Both the position numbers and the translations under genes were made by a program. The notes beneath the pieces were generated by a model. That model ran no database searches. It saw only the letters and a list, made by a program, of their open reading frames with translations, and was not told where the DNA came from. DNA of 35,482 bases from Alsobacter soli. Lineage in GTDB: Bacteria > Pseudomonadota > Alphaproteobacteria > Rhizobiales > Beijerinckiaceae. The stretch spans positions 1 through 35,482 of the forward strand of contig NZ_PVZS01000030.1 of NCBI RefSeq assembly GCF_003004785.1, written 5' to 3'. Shown here piece after piece: positions 16,919-24,379 of the stretch (position 1 is the stretch's first letter; the number at the start of each line of letters is the position of its first letter).

Positions 16919-17122
16919 CCGTCATCCCCGGCCGGTGCGCCGCAGGCGCGGAGGGGGAAGGGGATCCAGGGGCCACGTGCGCCGGGCTTGCCCGGTTCAC
17001 GACACAAGAATTGCGCCGGGCTTGCCCGGTTCACGACGGGGGAATCGAGCCAGGCTTGCCCGATTTGCGCGCCCGGTCCCCTGGATCCCTTTCCCGCGCC
17101 TGCGGCGCGCCGGGGATGACGG
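16919..17122. repeat. Family II palindromic repeat (copy 3) with a 34-base triplicate in its loop
   Basis: The outer arms are typical family II: CCGTCATCCCCGGCCGGTGC on the left and CGCCGGGGATGACGG on the right, with GGGGATCCAGG facing CCTGGATCCCT. The loop is expanded to about 95 bases and holds three in-register copies of a 34-base unit starting at 16981, 17015 and 17049 (the last partial and diverged). Each unit carries a CCGGGC-TT-GCCCGG mini-palindrome followed by GGTTCACGAC. It fills most of the 371-base gap between the divergently transcribed antiporter and coaD genes. The remaining ~90 bases before coaD contain no promoter I would defend. Confidence 0.8.
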
Positions 17123-17210
17123 CGTTTGAGCCTCCTCACCGGTTGGCGGCTATCGCGATCGAACCGCTGCTGCTTGCCGGGTGGGCGCCCGCACGCTAAG
17201 GCTTTCCGCC

Positions 17211-17729
17211 ATGTCCGCGACCCGCGCGCCCCGCACGGCTTTCTACGCCGGCTCGTTCGATCCCATCACGAACGGCCATCTCGACGTCGTCCGCAACGCC
17301 TGCAGGCTCGCGGAAACGCTGGTGGTCGCCATCGGCGTGCACCCCGGCAAGGCGCCGCTTTTCAGCGCCGACGAGCGCAAGGCGATGATCGCCGAGGAAT
17401 TCCGGGGTCTGGCGGCCGAGGCCGGCGCGGCCCTGCGCGTCGTCACCTTCGGCGACCTCGCAATCGACGCCGCTCGCCGCGAGGGCGCATCCATGCTGAT
17501 CCGCGGCCTGCGCGACGGCACCGACCTCGACTACGAGATGCAGATGGCCGGGATGAACGACGCGATGGCGCCGGACATCCAGACGGTCTTCCTGCCGGCC
17601 TCGCCCATGGTGCGCCCCATCACCGCCACGCTCGTCCGACAGATCGCCGCGATGGGCGGGGACGTGTCCCGCTTCGTGCCCGCGGGGGTGGCCGCCCGGC
17701 TCACGGCCAAGTTTGCGGCCAAGGCCTGA
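17211..17729 (+). CDS. coaD: Phosphopantetheine adenylyltransferase
   Basis: A 172-residue nucleotidyltransferase that adenylates 4'-phosphopantetheine, the penultimate step of coenzyme A synthesis. The N-terminal [17 protein letters not shown] contains the TxGH nucleotide-binding motif. [20 protein letters not shown] is the substrate/hexamer region, and [21 protein letters not shown] is the C-terminal ATP-loop region (family SSxxVRxxA). Length is normal. The ATG at 17211 gives [15 protein letters not shown]; an upstream GTG at 17181 is less likely. It heads the coaD-ppi-ppi-queA-tgt series, a common alphaproteobacterial order. Confidence 0.96.
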   Translation: MSATRAPRTAFYAGSFDPITNGHLDVVRNACRLAETLVVAIGVHPGKAPLFSADERKAMIAEEFRGLAAEAGAALRVVTFGDLAIDAARREGASMLIRGLRDGTDLDYEMQMAGMNDAMAPDIQTVFLPASPMVRPITATLVRQIAAMGGDVSRFVPAGVAARLTAKFAAKA

Positions 17730-17770
17730 GCGGCGCTTCTGGCCGGCTCATCGAATTGCCTGGAGGTTTC

Positions 17771-18325
17771 ATGAACAGACGTCACGTGGTCGCCCTGGCC
17801 CTCGCCGCCGCGCTGCTCGGCGCAGGCCCGGCGTTGGCGCAGCAGTCCGACCCGCAGAACACGCTGGTGCTGACCACCAAGGACGGCAAGGTGACGATCC
17901 GCCTGCGGCCGGACCTCGCCCCGAAGCATGTGGAGCAGATCAAGACGCTGGTGAAGCGCAACTTCTATGACGGCATCGTCTTCCACCGGGTGATCGAGGG
18001 CTTCATGGCCCAGACCGGCGACCCCACCGGCACCGGCACGGGCGGCTCGGACCTGCCGAACCTGCCCGCCGAGTTCTCGCGCGAACCTTTCAAGCGCGGC
18101 ACGCTGGGCATGGCGCGCTCCAATTCGCCGAACTCCGCGAACAGCCAGTTCTTCATCTGCTTCGGCGACGCCAGCTTCCTGAACGGCCAGTACACGGTGT
18201 TCGGCGAGGTGGTGTCCGGAATGGACGTGGTCGACAAGATCAAGAAGGGCGACCCGAACGCCAATGGGCTCGTCAAGAACCCCGACAAGATCGTCAGCCT
18301 GAGGCTTCTGGCCGACGCCAAGTAA
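17771..18325 (+). CDS. Secreted peptidyl-prolyl cis-trans isomerase (cyclophilin)
   Basis: A 184-residue protein with a signal peptide (MNRRHVVALALAAALLGAGP, cleavage after ALA at about residue 23). The cyclophilin domain follows, with [20 protein letters not shown] (catalytic Arg in FHRV, binding-site FMAQTGD), GTLGMARS and NSQFFICF. The role is periplasmic protein folding. It begins 41 bases after coaD with GGAGG before the ATG. It is closely similar to the next gene over the whole domain, so the pair looks like a tandem duplication with one copy sent to the periplasm. Confidence 0.94.
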   Translation: MNRRHVVALALAAALLGAGPALAQQSDPQNTLVLTTKDGKVTIRLRPDLAPKHVEQIKTLVKRNFYDGIVFHRVIEGFMAQTGDPTGTGTGGSDLPNLPAEFSREPFKRGTLGMARSNSPNSANSQFFICFGDASFLNGQYTVFGEVVSGMDVVDKIKKGDPNANGLVKNPDKIVSLRLLADAK

Positions 18326-18362
18326 GCTGAAGCCAACCCATCATCAGCGAAAGGAGCCTGCC

Positions 18363-18827
18363 ATGGCCGACCCCGCGAACACGCTTATCCTCGAAACCAC
18401 CCAGGGCCGCGTCGTCATCGAGATGCGCCCGGACCTCGCCCCGGGTCACGTCGCCCGCATCGCCGAGCTCGCCCGCTCCGGCTTCTATGACGGCGTGCCG
18501 TTCCACCGCGTGATCGAAGGCTTCATGGCCCAGACGGGCGACCCCACCGGAACCGGCATGGGCGGCTCGGGCCAGAAGCTGAAGGCCGAGTTCAACGCCG
18601 AGCCGCACGTTCGCGGCGTCTGCTCCATGGCCCGCGCGCAGGACCCGAACTCCGGCGACAGCCAGTTTTTCATCGTCTTCGACGACGCCCGCTTCCTTGA
18701 CCGCCAGTACACGGTGTGGGGCAAGGTGATCGAGGGCATGGAGAACGTCGACAAGATCAAGCGCGGCGAGCCCGTGCAGGATCCCGACAAGATCGTCACC
18801 GCCCGCATGGCCGACCAGGCCGCCTGA
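18363..18827 (+). CDS. Cytoplasmic peptidyl-prolyl cis-trans isomerase (cyclophilin)
   Basis: A 154-residue single-domain cyclophilin without a signal peptide. [39 protein letters not shown] and [18 protein letters not shown] are the family landmarks. The ATG is preceded by AAAGGAG. It has the same block order as the preceding secreted paralogue, differing mainly by a shorter C-terminal region and the missing leader. It catalyses proline isomerisation in the cytosol. A family III repeat follows the stop. Confidence 0.95.
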   Translation: MADPANTLILETTQGRVVIEMRPDLAPGHVARIAELARSGFYDGVPFHRVIEGFMAQTGDPTGTGMGGSGQKLKAEFNAEPHVRGVCSMARAQDPNSGDSQFFIVFDDARFLDRQYTVWGKVIEGMENVDKIKRGEPVQDPDKIVTARMADQAA

Positions 18828-18840
18828 CGCGGCCGGCCGG

Positions 18841-18940
18841 CCCCCTCTCCCCGGGTCGGGAGAGGGTTGGGGTGAGAGGTCTCGCGGACGCCCCTCATCC
18901 GGCGCTACGCGCCACCTTCTCCCCGTGCCGGGGAGAAGGG
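18841..18940. repeat. Family III double-hairpin repeat (copy 1)
   Basis: Two G/C-rich hairpins make up this element: CCCTCTCCCC/GGGAGAGGG at the left and CCTTCTCCCC/GGGGAGAAGG at the right. They are joined by TTGGGGTGAGAGG and CCCCTCATCCGG segments. It ends 21 bases before the queA ATG, so it forms most of the intergenic leader. A near-complete inverted copy lies at 21223-21320 after tgt. Confidence 0.85.
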
Positions 18941-18961
18941 ATCGTTCCGCCCGACGGACCC

Positions 18962-20062
18962 ATGCGAGTCGACCTCTTCGATTTCGATCTTCCCGAGGAC
19001 CGCATCGCCCTGCGGCCGGCGCAGCCGCGCGATGCGGCGCGCATGCTCGTGGTGCGGCCGGGGGACGAGCCCGCGCTGGAGGACCGGACGGTCCGGGACC
19101 TGCCGGACCTGCTGCAGGCGGGCGATCGGCTCGTGGTGAACGACACGCGCGTCATCCCGGCCCGTCTCGACGGCATCCGGGTGCGCGGGGATTCCGTGGC
19201 CCACATTCAGGCCACCCTGCACCTGCGCGAGGGACCGGACCTCTGGCGCGCTTTCGTGCGCCCGGCCAAGCGGCTCGCCGTGGGCGAACGCATCCGCTTC
19301 GGCGAGGAAAGCGAGAGCATGGCCTGCCTGCTCGCCAGCCTCGACGCCGAGGTGGTGGAGAAAGGGGAGGGCGGCGAGGTGCTGCTGCGCTTCGCCTTCA
19401 CCGGGCCAGCCTTGGACGAGGCCATCGCGCGGCTCGGGCACATCCCGCTGCCGCCCTATATCGCCGCCAAGCGCCCGGACGACGAGCGTGACCGACAGGA
19501 CTACCAGACGCTCTTCGCGGAGCGCGAGGGCGCGGTGGCTGCGCCGACCGCAGGCCTTCACTTCACGCCGGAACTGACCCAGCGCCTCGCGGCCCGCGGC
19601 GTCGGCCTGACGCGGCTCACCCTCCATGTCGGAGCCGGCACGTTCCTGCCCGTGAAAGCCGACGATACGGCCGACCACAAGATGCACGCCGAGTGGGGCA
19701 TGATCAGCCCCGAGGCCGCCGCGGAACTGAACGCGACCCGCGCCGCCGGGGGGCGCATCGTGTCCGTCGGCACCACCTCGCTGCGCCTGCTGGAGAGCGC
19801 CGTCTCCGAGGACGGCCGCTTCGCGCCATGGCAGGGGCAGACCTCCATCTTCATCACGCCCGGCCACCGCTTCCGCGCCGTCGACGTGCTGATGACCAAC
19901 TTCCACCTGCCACGCTCGACCCTGTTCATGCTGGTGAGCGCCTTCAGCGGGCTCGACGCGATGCGCGCCGCCTACGCGCACGCCATTGAGGCTGGGTACC
20001 GCTTCTACTCCTACGGGGACGCCAGCCTGCTCTTCCCCGCGCCCCCGGAGAGCACCCCATGA
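18962..20062 (+). CDS. queA: S-adenosylmethionine:tRNA ribosyltransferase-isomerase
   Basis: A 366-residue enzyme that transfers the ribosyl part of SAM to 7-aminomethyl-deazaguanine in tRNA, giving epoxyqueuosine. Landmarks: [20 protein letters not shown] shortened at the N-terminus as [79 protein letters not shown]; and [17 protein letters not shown]. All are as expected for a full-length QueA. Its TGA overlaps the ATG of tgt (ATGA, 20059-20062), so the two queuosine genes are translationally coupled. The start at 18962 (MRVDLF) fits the family; the open frame further upstream is a repeat. Confidence 0.96.
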   Translation: MRVDLFDFDLPEDRIALRPAQPRDAARMLVVRPGDEPALEDRTVRDLPDLLQAGDRLVVNDTRVIPARLDGIRVRGDSVAHIQATLHLREGPDLWRAFVRPAKRLAVGERIRFGEESESMACLLASLDAEVVEKGEGGEVLLRFAFTGPALDEAIARLGHIPLPPYIAAKRPDDERDRQDYQTLFAEREGAVAAPTAGLHFTPELTQRLAARGVGLTRLTLHVGAGTFLPVKADDTADHKMHAEWGMISPEAAAELNATRAAGGRIVSVGTTSLRLLESAVSEDGRFAPWQGQTSIFITPGHRFRAVDVLMTNFHLPRSTLFMLVSAFSGLDAMRAAYAHAIEAGYRFYSYGDASLLFPAPPESTP

Positions 20063-21213
20063 GCCTCGCCGAAGCGCCCGTCCGGGACTTCACCTTCACG
20101 GTGAAGGCGACGGACGGCCAGGCCCGCACGGGCGAGATCCGGATGCCGCGCGGCGTCATCCGCACGCCGGCCTTCATGCCCGTGGGCACCGCCGGCACCG
20201 TGAAGGCCATGTATCCGGAGCAGGTGAGGGCGCTGGGCGCCGACGTGGTGCTCGGCAACACCTATCACCTGATGTTGCGCCCCGGCGCGGAGCGCGTCGC
20301 CCGCCTGGGCGGGCTGCACAAGATGATGAACTGGCCTCACCCGATCCTCACGGATTCGGGCGGCTTCCAGGTCATGTCGCTCGCCCAGCTGCGCAAGCTG
20401 GACGAGAACGGCGTCACCTTTCGCTCGCATGTGGACGGCGCCAAGCACGTGCTCACGCCCGAGCGCTCGATCGAGATCCAGGGCCTGCTCGGCTCCGACA
20501 TCCAGATGCAGCTGGACGAATGCGTGAAGCTGCCGTGCTCCGACAAGGAGGCCGAGCGCGCCATGGAGCTCAGCCTGCGCTGGGCCGAGCGCTCGCGCGT
20601 CGCTTTCGGCGAGCAGCCCGGCAAGGCGCTCTACGGCATCGTGCAGGGCGGCGCCGTGCCGAGCCTGCGCGTCCGCAGCGCCCGGGCGCTGGCCGACATG
20701 GGCTTCAAGGGCTATTCCATTGGCGGCCTCGCGGTGGGCGAGCCGCAGGAGATCATGCTGGCCATGATCGAGACGGTGGAGCCCTGGCTGCCAAAGGAGA
20801 AACCGCGCTACCTCATGGGCGTCGGAACGCCGGACGACCTGATCGAATCCGTCCGCCGCGGCGTCGACATGTTCGACTGCGTCATGCCGACTCGCGCCGG
20901 CCGCCATGGCCAGGCCTTCACCCGCTTCGGCAAGCTCAACCTGCGCAACGCCCGCCACGCGGACGACCCGCGGCCCATCGACGAGACCTCGTCCTGCCCG
21001 GCCGCCCGCGACTACAGCCGCGCCTACCTGCATCACCTCGTGAAGTCCGGCGAGATCCTCGGCATGATGCTGCTCACCTGGGTGAACCTGGCCTACTACC
21101 AGGACCTCACCGCCGGCATGCGCCAGGCCATCGCCGAAGGGCGCTACGACGACTTCGCCGCCCACACCAAGGAGGGCTGGGCCCGCGGCGACCTGGAGCC
21201 CTGGGCGGGCTAA
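20059..21213 (+). CDS. tgt: tRNA-guanine transglycosylase with an unusual zinc site
   Basis: A 384-residue enzyme that swaps guanine-34 for preQ1 in tRNAs with GUN anticodons, feeding QueA. The catalytic parts are intact: [13 protein letters not shown] (general-base Asp), [12 protein letters not shown], the GGLAVGEP loop and [17 protein letters not shown] (nucleophile Asp, about residue 273). The C-terminal zinc site is not canonical. In bacterial Tgt it is C-x-C-x2-C plus a His 26 residues later. Here the aligned positions are S311, C313 and A316 (segment [17 protein letters not shown]), and V342 (TWVNLAYYQ) replaces the His. Three of four ligands are lost while the surrounding fold pattern YSRAYLHHL is kept. 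The rest of the protein is of ordinary length, so this looks like a real variant and not a broken gene. Confidence 0.95.
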   Translation: MSLAEAPVRDFTFTVKATDGQARTGEIRMPRGVIRTPAFMPVGTAGTVKAMYPEQVRALGADVVLGNTYHLMLRPGAERVARLGGLHKMMNWPHPILTDSGGFQVMSLAQLRKLDENGVTFRSHVDGAKHVLTPERSIEIQGLLGSDIQMQLDECVKLPCSDKEAERAMELSLRWAERSRVAFGEQPGKALYGIVQGGAVPSLRVRSARALADMGFKGYSIGGLAVGEPQEIMLAMIETVEPWLPKEKPRYLMGVGTPDDLIESVRRGVDMFDCVMPTRAGRHGQAFTRFGKLNLRNARHADDPRPIDETSSCPAARDYSRAYLHHLVKSGEILGMMLLTWVNLAYYQDLTAGMRQAIAEGRYDDFAAHTKEGWARGDLEPWAG

Positions 21214-21222
21214 GTTGCGTAT

Positions 21223-21320
21223 CCCTTCTCCCCGGCACGGGGAGAAGGTGGCCCGCAGGGCCGGATGAGGGGCCCCGCGCCCCTCACCCCAACCCTCTCC
21301 CCGTACCGGGGAGAGGGGGA
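21223..21320. repeat. Family III double-hairpin repeat (copy 2, inverted)
   Basis: CCCTTCTCCCCGGCACGGGG at the left and CCTCTCCCCGTACCGGGGAG at the right, with CCGGATGAGGGG and CCCCTCACCCC between. The reverse complement aligns end to end with 18841-18940. It follows tgt by nine bases and could also act as a terminator for the coaD-tgt unit; it has no U-tract. Confidence 0.85.
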
Positions 21321-21407
21321 GCGTTGCACAGCCGCGAGTGGTTGGCGTCCTTCCCTTTTTAAAGTTGGGGCAGGCGTCCTCCGCCTAAAGCCGCGGCGTC
21401 CTGCGCC

Positions 21408-21436
21408 ATGACAGGGGCGGGCGGCGGAGCTATAGA
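21408..21436 (+). promoter_or_regulatory. Candidate sigma-70-type promoter of sdhE
   Basis: ATGACA (21408-21413) is separated by exactly 17 bases from TATAGA (21431-21436). These match the -35 consensus at five of six and the -10 consensus at four of six positions. It lies about 30 bases before the sdhE ATG and just after repeat family III, which supports a new transcription unit starting here. Confidence 0.5.
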
Positions 21437-21464
21437 GGGCGCAATCGATCTCGGGAGTTCTCGC

Positions 21465-21761
21465 ATGACCGGCACGACGCGCACGAGCGCCGACCTGGAT
21501 CCCCGCCGCCGCAAGGTGCTGTTCCGGTCATGGCATCGCGGCATGCGCGAGATGGACCTCATCATGGGCCAGTTCGCCGATGCGCATATCGATCAATTGA
21601 CCGACGCCGAGCTGGACACCTACGAGCAACTCATCGAGGCTCCGGATCGGGACATCCTGATGTGGCTCACCGGCGAGAAGGAGGTCCCCTCCAACTACGA
21701 CACGCCGGTCTATCGCCGCATCAAGGCGTTCCACACCCACCTGGGGCCGATCAACGTCTGA
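21465..21761 (+). CDS. sdhE: FAD assembly factor SdhE (DUF339 family)
   Basis: A 98-residue protein containing RSWHRGMREMDLIMGQFAD, with the conserved RGMRE motif that contacts the flavoprotein, followed by LTDAELDTYEQLIEAPD and DILMWLTGEKEVP. SdhE/Sdh5 promotes covalent attachment of FAD to the SdhA subunit of succinate dehydrogenase. The ATG at 21465 follows CGGGAG by about seven bases; an earlier in-frame start at 21408 would lie inside the proposed promoter. Mce follows after 30 bases. Confidence 0.92.
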   Translation: MTGTTRTSADLDPRRRKVLFRSWHRGMREMDLIMGQFADAHIDQLTDAELDTYEQLIEAPDRDILMWLTGEKEVPSNYDTPVYRRIKAFHTHLGPINV

Positions 21762-21791
21762 GGCCCGCGGGCCGGAGCAAGGGGTGCGCGC

Positions 21792-22196
21792 ATGATCGGT
21801 CGGCTCAACCACGTCGCGATCGCCGTGAAGGACATCGAGGCCGCCTCGCGCCTCTACCGCGAGACGCTGGGCGCCGACGTCTCGGACCCGACGGACCAGC
21901 CCGAGCACGGCGTGACGGTGGTGTTCGTGAACCTTCCCAACACCAAGATCGAGTTTCTCCAGCCGCTCGGCGAGAATTCGCCCATCGCCAAGTTCCTGGA
22001 GAAGAACGCGGACGGCGGCATCCATCACGTCTGCTACGAGGTGGACGACATCATCGCCGCCCGCGATCGTCTGAAGGCTGCCGGCGCCCGCGTGCTGGGC
22101 GACGGCGATCCCCGCATCGGCGCCCATGGCAAGCCGGTGCTCTTCCTCCACCCCAAGGACTTCAACGGCACGCTGGTCGAACTCGAGCAGGCCTGA
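21792..22196 (+). CDS. mce: Methylmalonyl-CoA epimerase
   Basis: A 134-residue VOC-fold metalloenzyme that interconverts (S)- and (R)-methylmalonyl-CoA in propionyl-CoA assimilation. Two beta-alpha-beta-beta-beta modules are visible. Metal ligands are expected in LNHVAIAV (His7), IEFLQPL (Glu), HHVCYEV (His) and LVELEQ (C-terminal Glu). ENSPIAKFLEKNADGGIHH is the typical central segment. AGGGG precedes the ATG. Position directly before the DUF1467 gene and proS is widespread in alphaproteobacteria. Confidence 0.94.
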   Translation: MIGRLNHVAIAVKDIEAASRLYRETLGADVSDPTDQPEHGVTVVFVNLPNTKIEFLQPLGENSPIAKFLEKNADGGIHHVCYEVDDIIAARDRLKAAGARVLGDGDPRIGAHGKPVLFLHPKDFNGTLVELEQA

Positions 22197-22264
22197 GCCG
22201 TCCCGCGCTTGCGCCGTCGGGGAAGGGCGTCCCCCGGCGGGGGCGCCCCACCGCGGAATCCTCC

Positions 22265-22498
22265 ATGAGCATTGCCGGCGCGATTGCGCTCTACTTCATT
22301 GTCTGGTGGCTGACCCTCTTCGCCATCCTGCCGCTGGGCGTGCGCAGCCAGCACGAGGAGGGCGCCGTCGAGGAAGGCACCGAGCCCGGCGCCCCGCTCT
22401 TGCCCCGCATGGGCCGCAAGGCCCTGATCACCACGCTTGTGGCGATCCCCGTCTCGGCGCTGCTGTGGGTCGTGATCGTGATGATCGACTGGGGCTGA
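22265..22498 (+). CDS. DUF1467 family small membrane protein
   Basis: A 77-residue protein with two transmembrane helices: residues about 5-25 (IALYFIVWWLTLFAILPLGV) and about 54-74 (TTLVAIPVSALLWVVIVMI). An acidic loop joins them (EEGAVEEGTEPGAPLLPRM). The WWLTLFAILPLGVR motif is typical of DUF1467, a family of unknown function regularly found between mce and proS in alphaproteobacteria. It probably sits in the inner membrane. It is 68 bases downstream of mce and likely on the same transcript. Confidence 0.9.
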   Translation: MSIAGAIALYFIVWWLTLFAILPLGVRSQHEEGAVEEGTEPGAPLLPRMGRKALITTLVAIPVSALLWVVIVMIDWG

Positions 22499-22560
22499 GA
22501 CGCGCCGCGCTCCTCGCGATGATGGCGCTTCGCCTCCTGAACGGCTGAGACGGAAAGGGA

Positions 22561-22637
22561 TGCGAGCGCAGCGAAGCAACCGAGGGGACCGTCGCACATG
22601 CGGGATTGCTTCGGCCGCTCCAACTCGTCGCAAAGAG
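22561..22637. repeat. Family I repeat, degraded copy
   Basis: TGCGAGCGCAGCGAAGCAAC on the left and GGGATTGCTTCGGCCGCTCC ending GTCGCAAAGA on the right are recognisable family I arms with several mismatches. It lies between the DUF1467 stop and a strong terminator hairpin. Confidence 0.65.
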
Positions 22638-22654
22638 CACTGAAGTCCAAAAGA

Positions 22655-22682
22655 AAAAGCCAAGACTTTCGTCTTGGCTTTT
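22655..22682. terminator. Bidirectional rho-independent terminator
   Basis: AAAAGCCAAGAC and GTCTTGGCTTTT form a perfect 12-base-pair stem with a TTTC tetraloop. On the plus strand it is followed by TGTTTTAGTTTTTTCTT; on the minus strand the stem is followed by TTCTTTT. It can therefore end the mce-DUF1467 unit from the left and the small minus-strand gene (stop at 22737) from the right. It is the only textbook terminator in the window. Confidence 0.9.
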
Positions 22683-22736
22683 GTTTTAGTTTTTTCTTGT
22701 CGAGCTCCGGATCTCGTCAGCCGTCACAGGCGCCGG

Positions 22737-22922
22737 TCAATCCTTCTGCTCATTGCCCTTCTCGAGCTTCTGGCCGTCTTCCTCCCAAGACTTGGACCAC
22801 GATCCCTTCCCCGTTGGATCGGGGTGGGTCTGTTGTTGTGTAGAAGACTCATAGCCCACCGAAATCGGTCTGTCATCTCTTTGTGCAGGCTTCGACGCAA
22901 AAAGATGCACAAGAGAACGCAT
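22737..22922 (-). CDS. Candidate small hypothetical protein (61 residues)
   Basis: Not recognised as a family. The ATG at 22920-22922 is preceded on the minus strand by a purine-rich GGAAAG seven bases upstream. The protein begins MRSLVHLFASKP and ends with a hydrophilic, Lys/Glu-rich tail (SWEEDGQKLEKGNEQKD). It has no signal peptide or membrane segment. Three things support a real gene: its stop lies 54 bases before a strong terminator also usable on the minus strand; the region is clearly less GC-rich than its neighbours; and the amino-acid composition is balanced, without the Arg/Pro/Ala excess of shadow frames here. It is divergent from proS (127 bases between starts). A regulatory RNA or untranslated leader in this interval is the main alternative. 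Confidence 0.5.
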   Translation of the reverse strand: MRSLVHLFASKPAQRDDRPISVGYESSTQQQTHPDPTGKGSWSKSWEEDGQKLEKGNEQKD

Positions 22923-23049
22923 CTGTCCGCTTTCCGCCCTTTCGCCGCCGGATTCGCTCGCTTGTGTTTTGGGCGGCGATGGTTTTCATGGAGCGGACTC
23001 CGCGCCACCGCGGCCCGCTTGATTCAAGCCATTCGCCTCCTGGATCGCC

Positions 23050-24372
23050 ATGCGCCTTTCCCGCTACTTCCTGCCCATCCTCCGCGAGCCCCCTCGGGAA
23101 GCGGAGATCGTCTCGCACCGCCTGATGCTGCGCGCGGGCATGATCCGGCAGGAGTCCGCCGGCATCTACGCCTGGCTGCCCATGGGCCTGCGCGTGCTCA
23201 ACAAGATCAGCGCCATCGTGCGCGAGGAGCAGAACCGCTCCGGCGCGATCGAGCTCCTGATGCCGACCATCCAGTCCGCCGACCTCTGGCGCGAGTCGGG
23301 CCGCTACGAGGCCTACGGCAAGGAGATGCTGCGCATCGAGGACCGGCACGAGCGCGAGATGCTCTTCGGCCCCACCAACGAGGAGATGATCACGGAGATC
23401 TTCCGGGCCTATGTCCGGTCGTACCGGGATCTGCCGCTCAATCTCTATCACATCCAGTGGAAGTTCCGGGACGAGGTGCGCCCCCGCTTCGGCGTGATGC
23501 GCTCGCGCGAGTTCCTGATGAAGGACGCCTATTCCTTCGACCTGGACCAGGAGGGCGCGCGCCACTCCTACAACAAGATGTTCGCCGCCTACCTGCGCAC
23601 CTTCAACCGCCTGGGCCTCACCGCCATTCCCATGCGCGCCGACACCGGCCCCATCGGGGGCGACCTGAGCCACGAGTTCATCATCCTGGCCTCGACCGGC
23701 GAGAGCGAGGTGTTCTGCGACAAGGCGATCCTGGACCTGCCCGTCCCGCCCGCCGACACCAACTTCGACGACGCTGCCGGACTGCAGGCGATCTTCGACG
23801 CCTACACGACCCCCTACGCAGCCACGAGCGAGATGCATGACGCGGCTGCATTCGCCCAGGTGCCGTCGGAGCGGCAGGTCTCGGCCCGCGGCATCGAGGT
23901 CGGTCACATCTTCTACTTCGGCACGAAGTACTCGGCCCCCATGAAGGCGCTGGTCGCCGGCCCGGACGGGCAGGAGCGCCCGGTCCACATGGGATCCTAC
24001 GGCATCGGCCCGTCGCGTCTCGTGGCCGCGCTCATCGAGGCCTCGCACGACGAGGCCGGCATCGTGTGGCCCGACGCCATCGCGCCCTTCAACGTCGCGC
24101 TGCTCAGCCTCAAGCCGGGCGACAGCGCGGTGGACGCCGCCTGCGAGACGCTCTATCGCGCGCTCTCGGCGCGCGGCGTGGACGTGCTCTATGACGACCG
24201 TGAGGAGCGGCCGGGCGCCAAGTTCGCCACCGCGGACCTCATCGGCGCGCCCTGGCAGGTTCTGGTCGGACCCAAGAGTCTGGCCGAAGGGAAGGTGGAA
24301 TTGAAGCGGCGCGCCACCGGCGAGCGCACGCTGGCCTCGATCGAGGACGCCGTCGCCCAGCTCACGGCCTGA
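23050..24372 (+). CDS. proS: Prolyl-tRNA synthetase (short form)
   Basis: A 440-residue class II aminoacyl-tRNA synthetase. It begins [15 protein letters not shown]. Motif 1 lies around [20 protein letters not shown]. Motif 2 is [31 protein letters not shown] read in parts: [11 protein letters not shown] and [12 protein letters not shown]. Motif 3 is [15 protein letters not shown]. The C-terminal anticodon domain includes [21 protein letters not shown]. The ~180-residue editing insertion of the E. coli enzyme is absent, as usual in alphaproteobacteria, which often rely on a separate deacylase. It starts a tight proS-lolC-lolD operon (seven- and four-base gaps). No strong Shine-Dalgarno is visible. 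Confidence 0.96.
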   Translation: MRLSRYFLPILREPPREAEIVSHRLMLRAGMIRQESAGIYAWLPMGLRVLNKISAIVREEQNRSGAIELLMPTIQSADLWRESGRYEAYGKEMLRIEDRHEREMLFGPTNEEMITEIFRAYVRSYRDLPLNLYHIQWKFRDEVRPRFGVMRSREFLMKDAYSFDLDQEGARHSYNKMFAAYLRTFNRLGLTAIPMRADTGPIGGDLSHEFIILASTGESEVFCDKAILDLPVPPADTNFDDAAGLQAIFDAYTTPYAATSEMHDAAAFAQVPSERQVSARGIEVGHIFYFGTKYSAPMKALVAGPDGQERPVHMGSYGIGPSRLVAALIEASHDEAGIVWPDAIAPFNVALLSLKPGDSAVDAACETLYRALSARGVDVLYDDREERPGAKFATADLIGAPWQVLVGPKSLAEGKVELKRRATGERTLASIEDAVAQLTA

Positions 24373-24379
24373 GGCGCGG

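Noticed and set aside
16981-17072. CRISPR-like or iteron array
   Set aside because: Only three 34-base units in direct contact without spacers, sitting within a palindromic repeat; no replication gene nearby.
22724-23008. A 94-codon minus-strand frame overlapping the 61-residue candidate
   Set aside because: It is highly Arg-rich, lacks a good ribosome site and is in a different frame from the better-supported small gene.
22674-23840. A 388-codon plus-strand frame overlapping the proS 5' region
   Set aside because: It runs through the terminator and the small minus-strand gene and then out of frame through proS, with Arg/Pro/His-rich composition.
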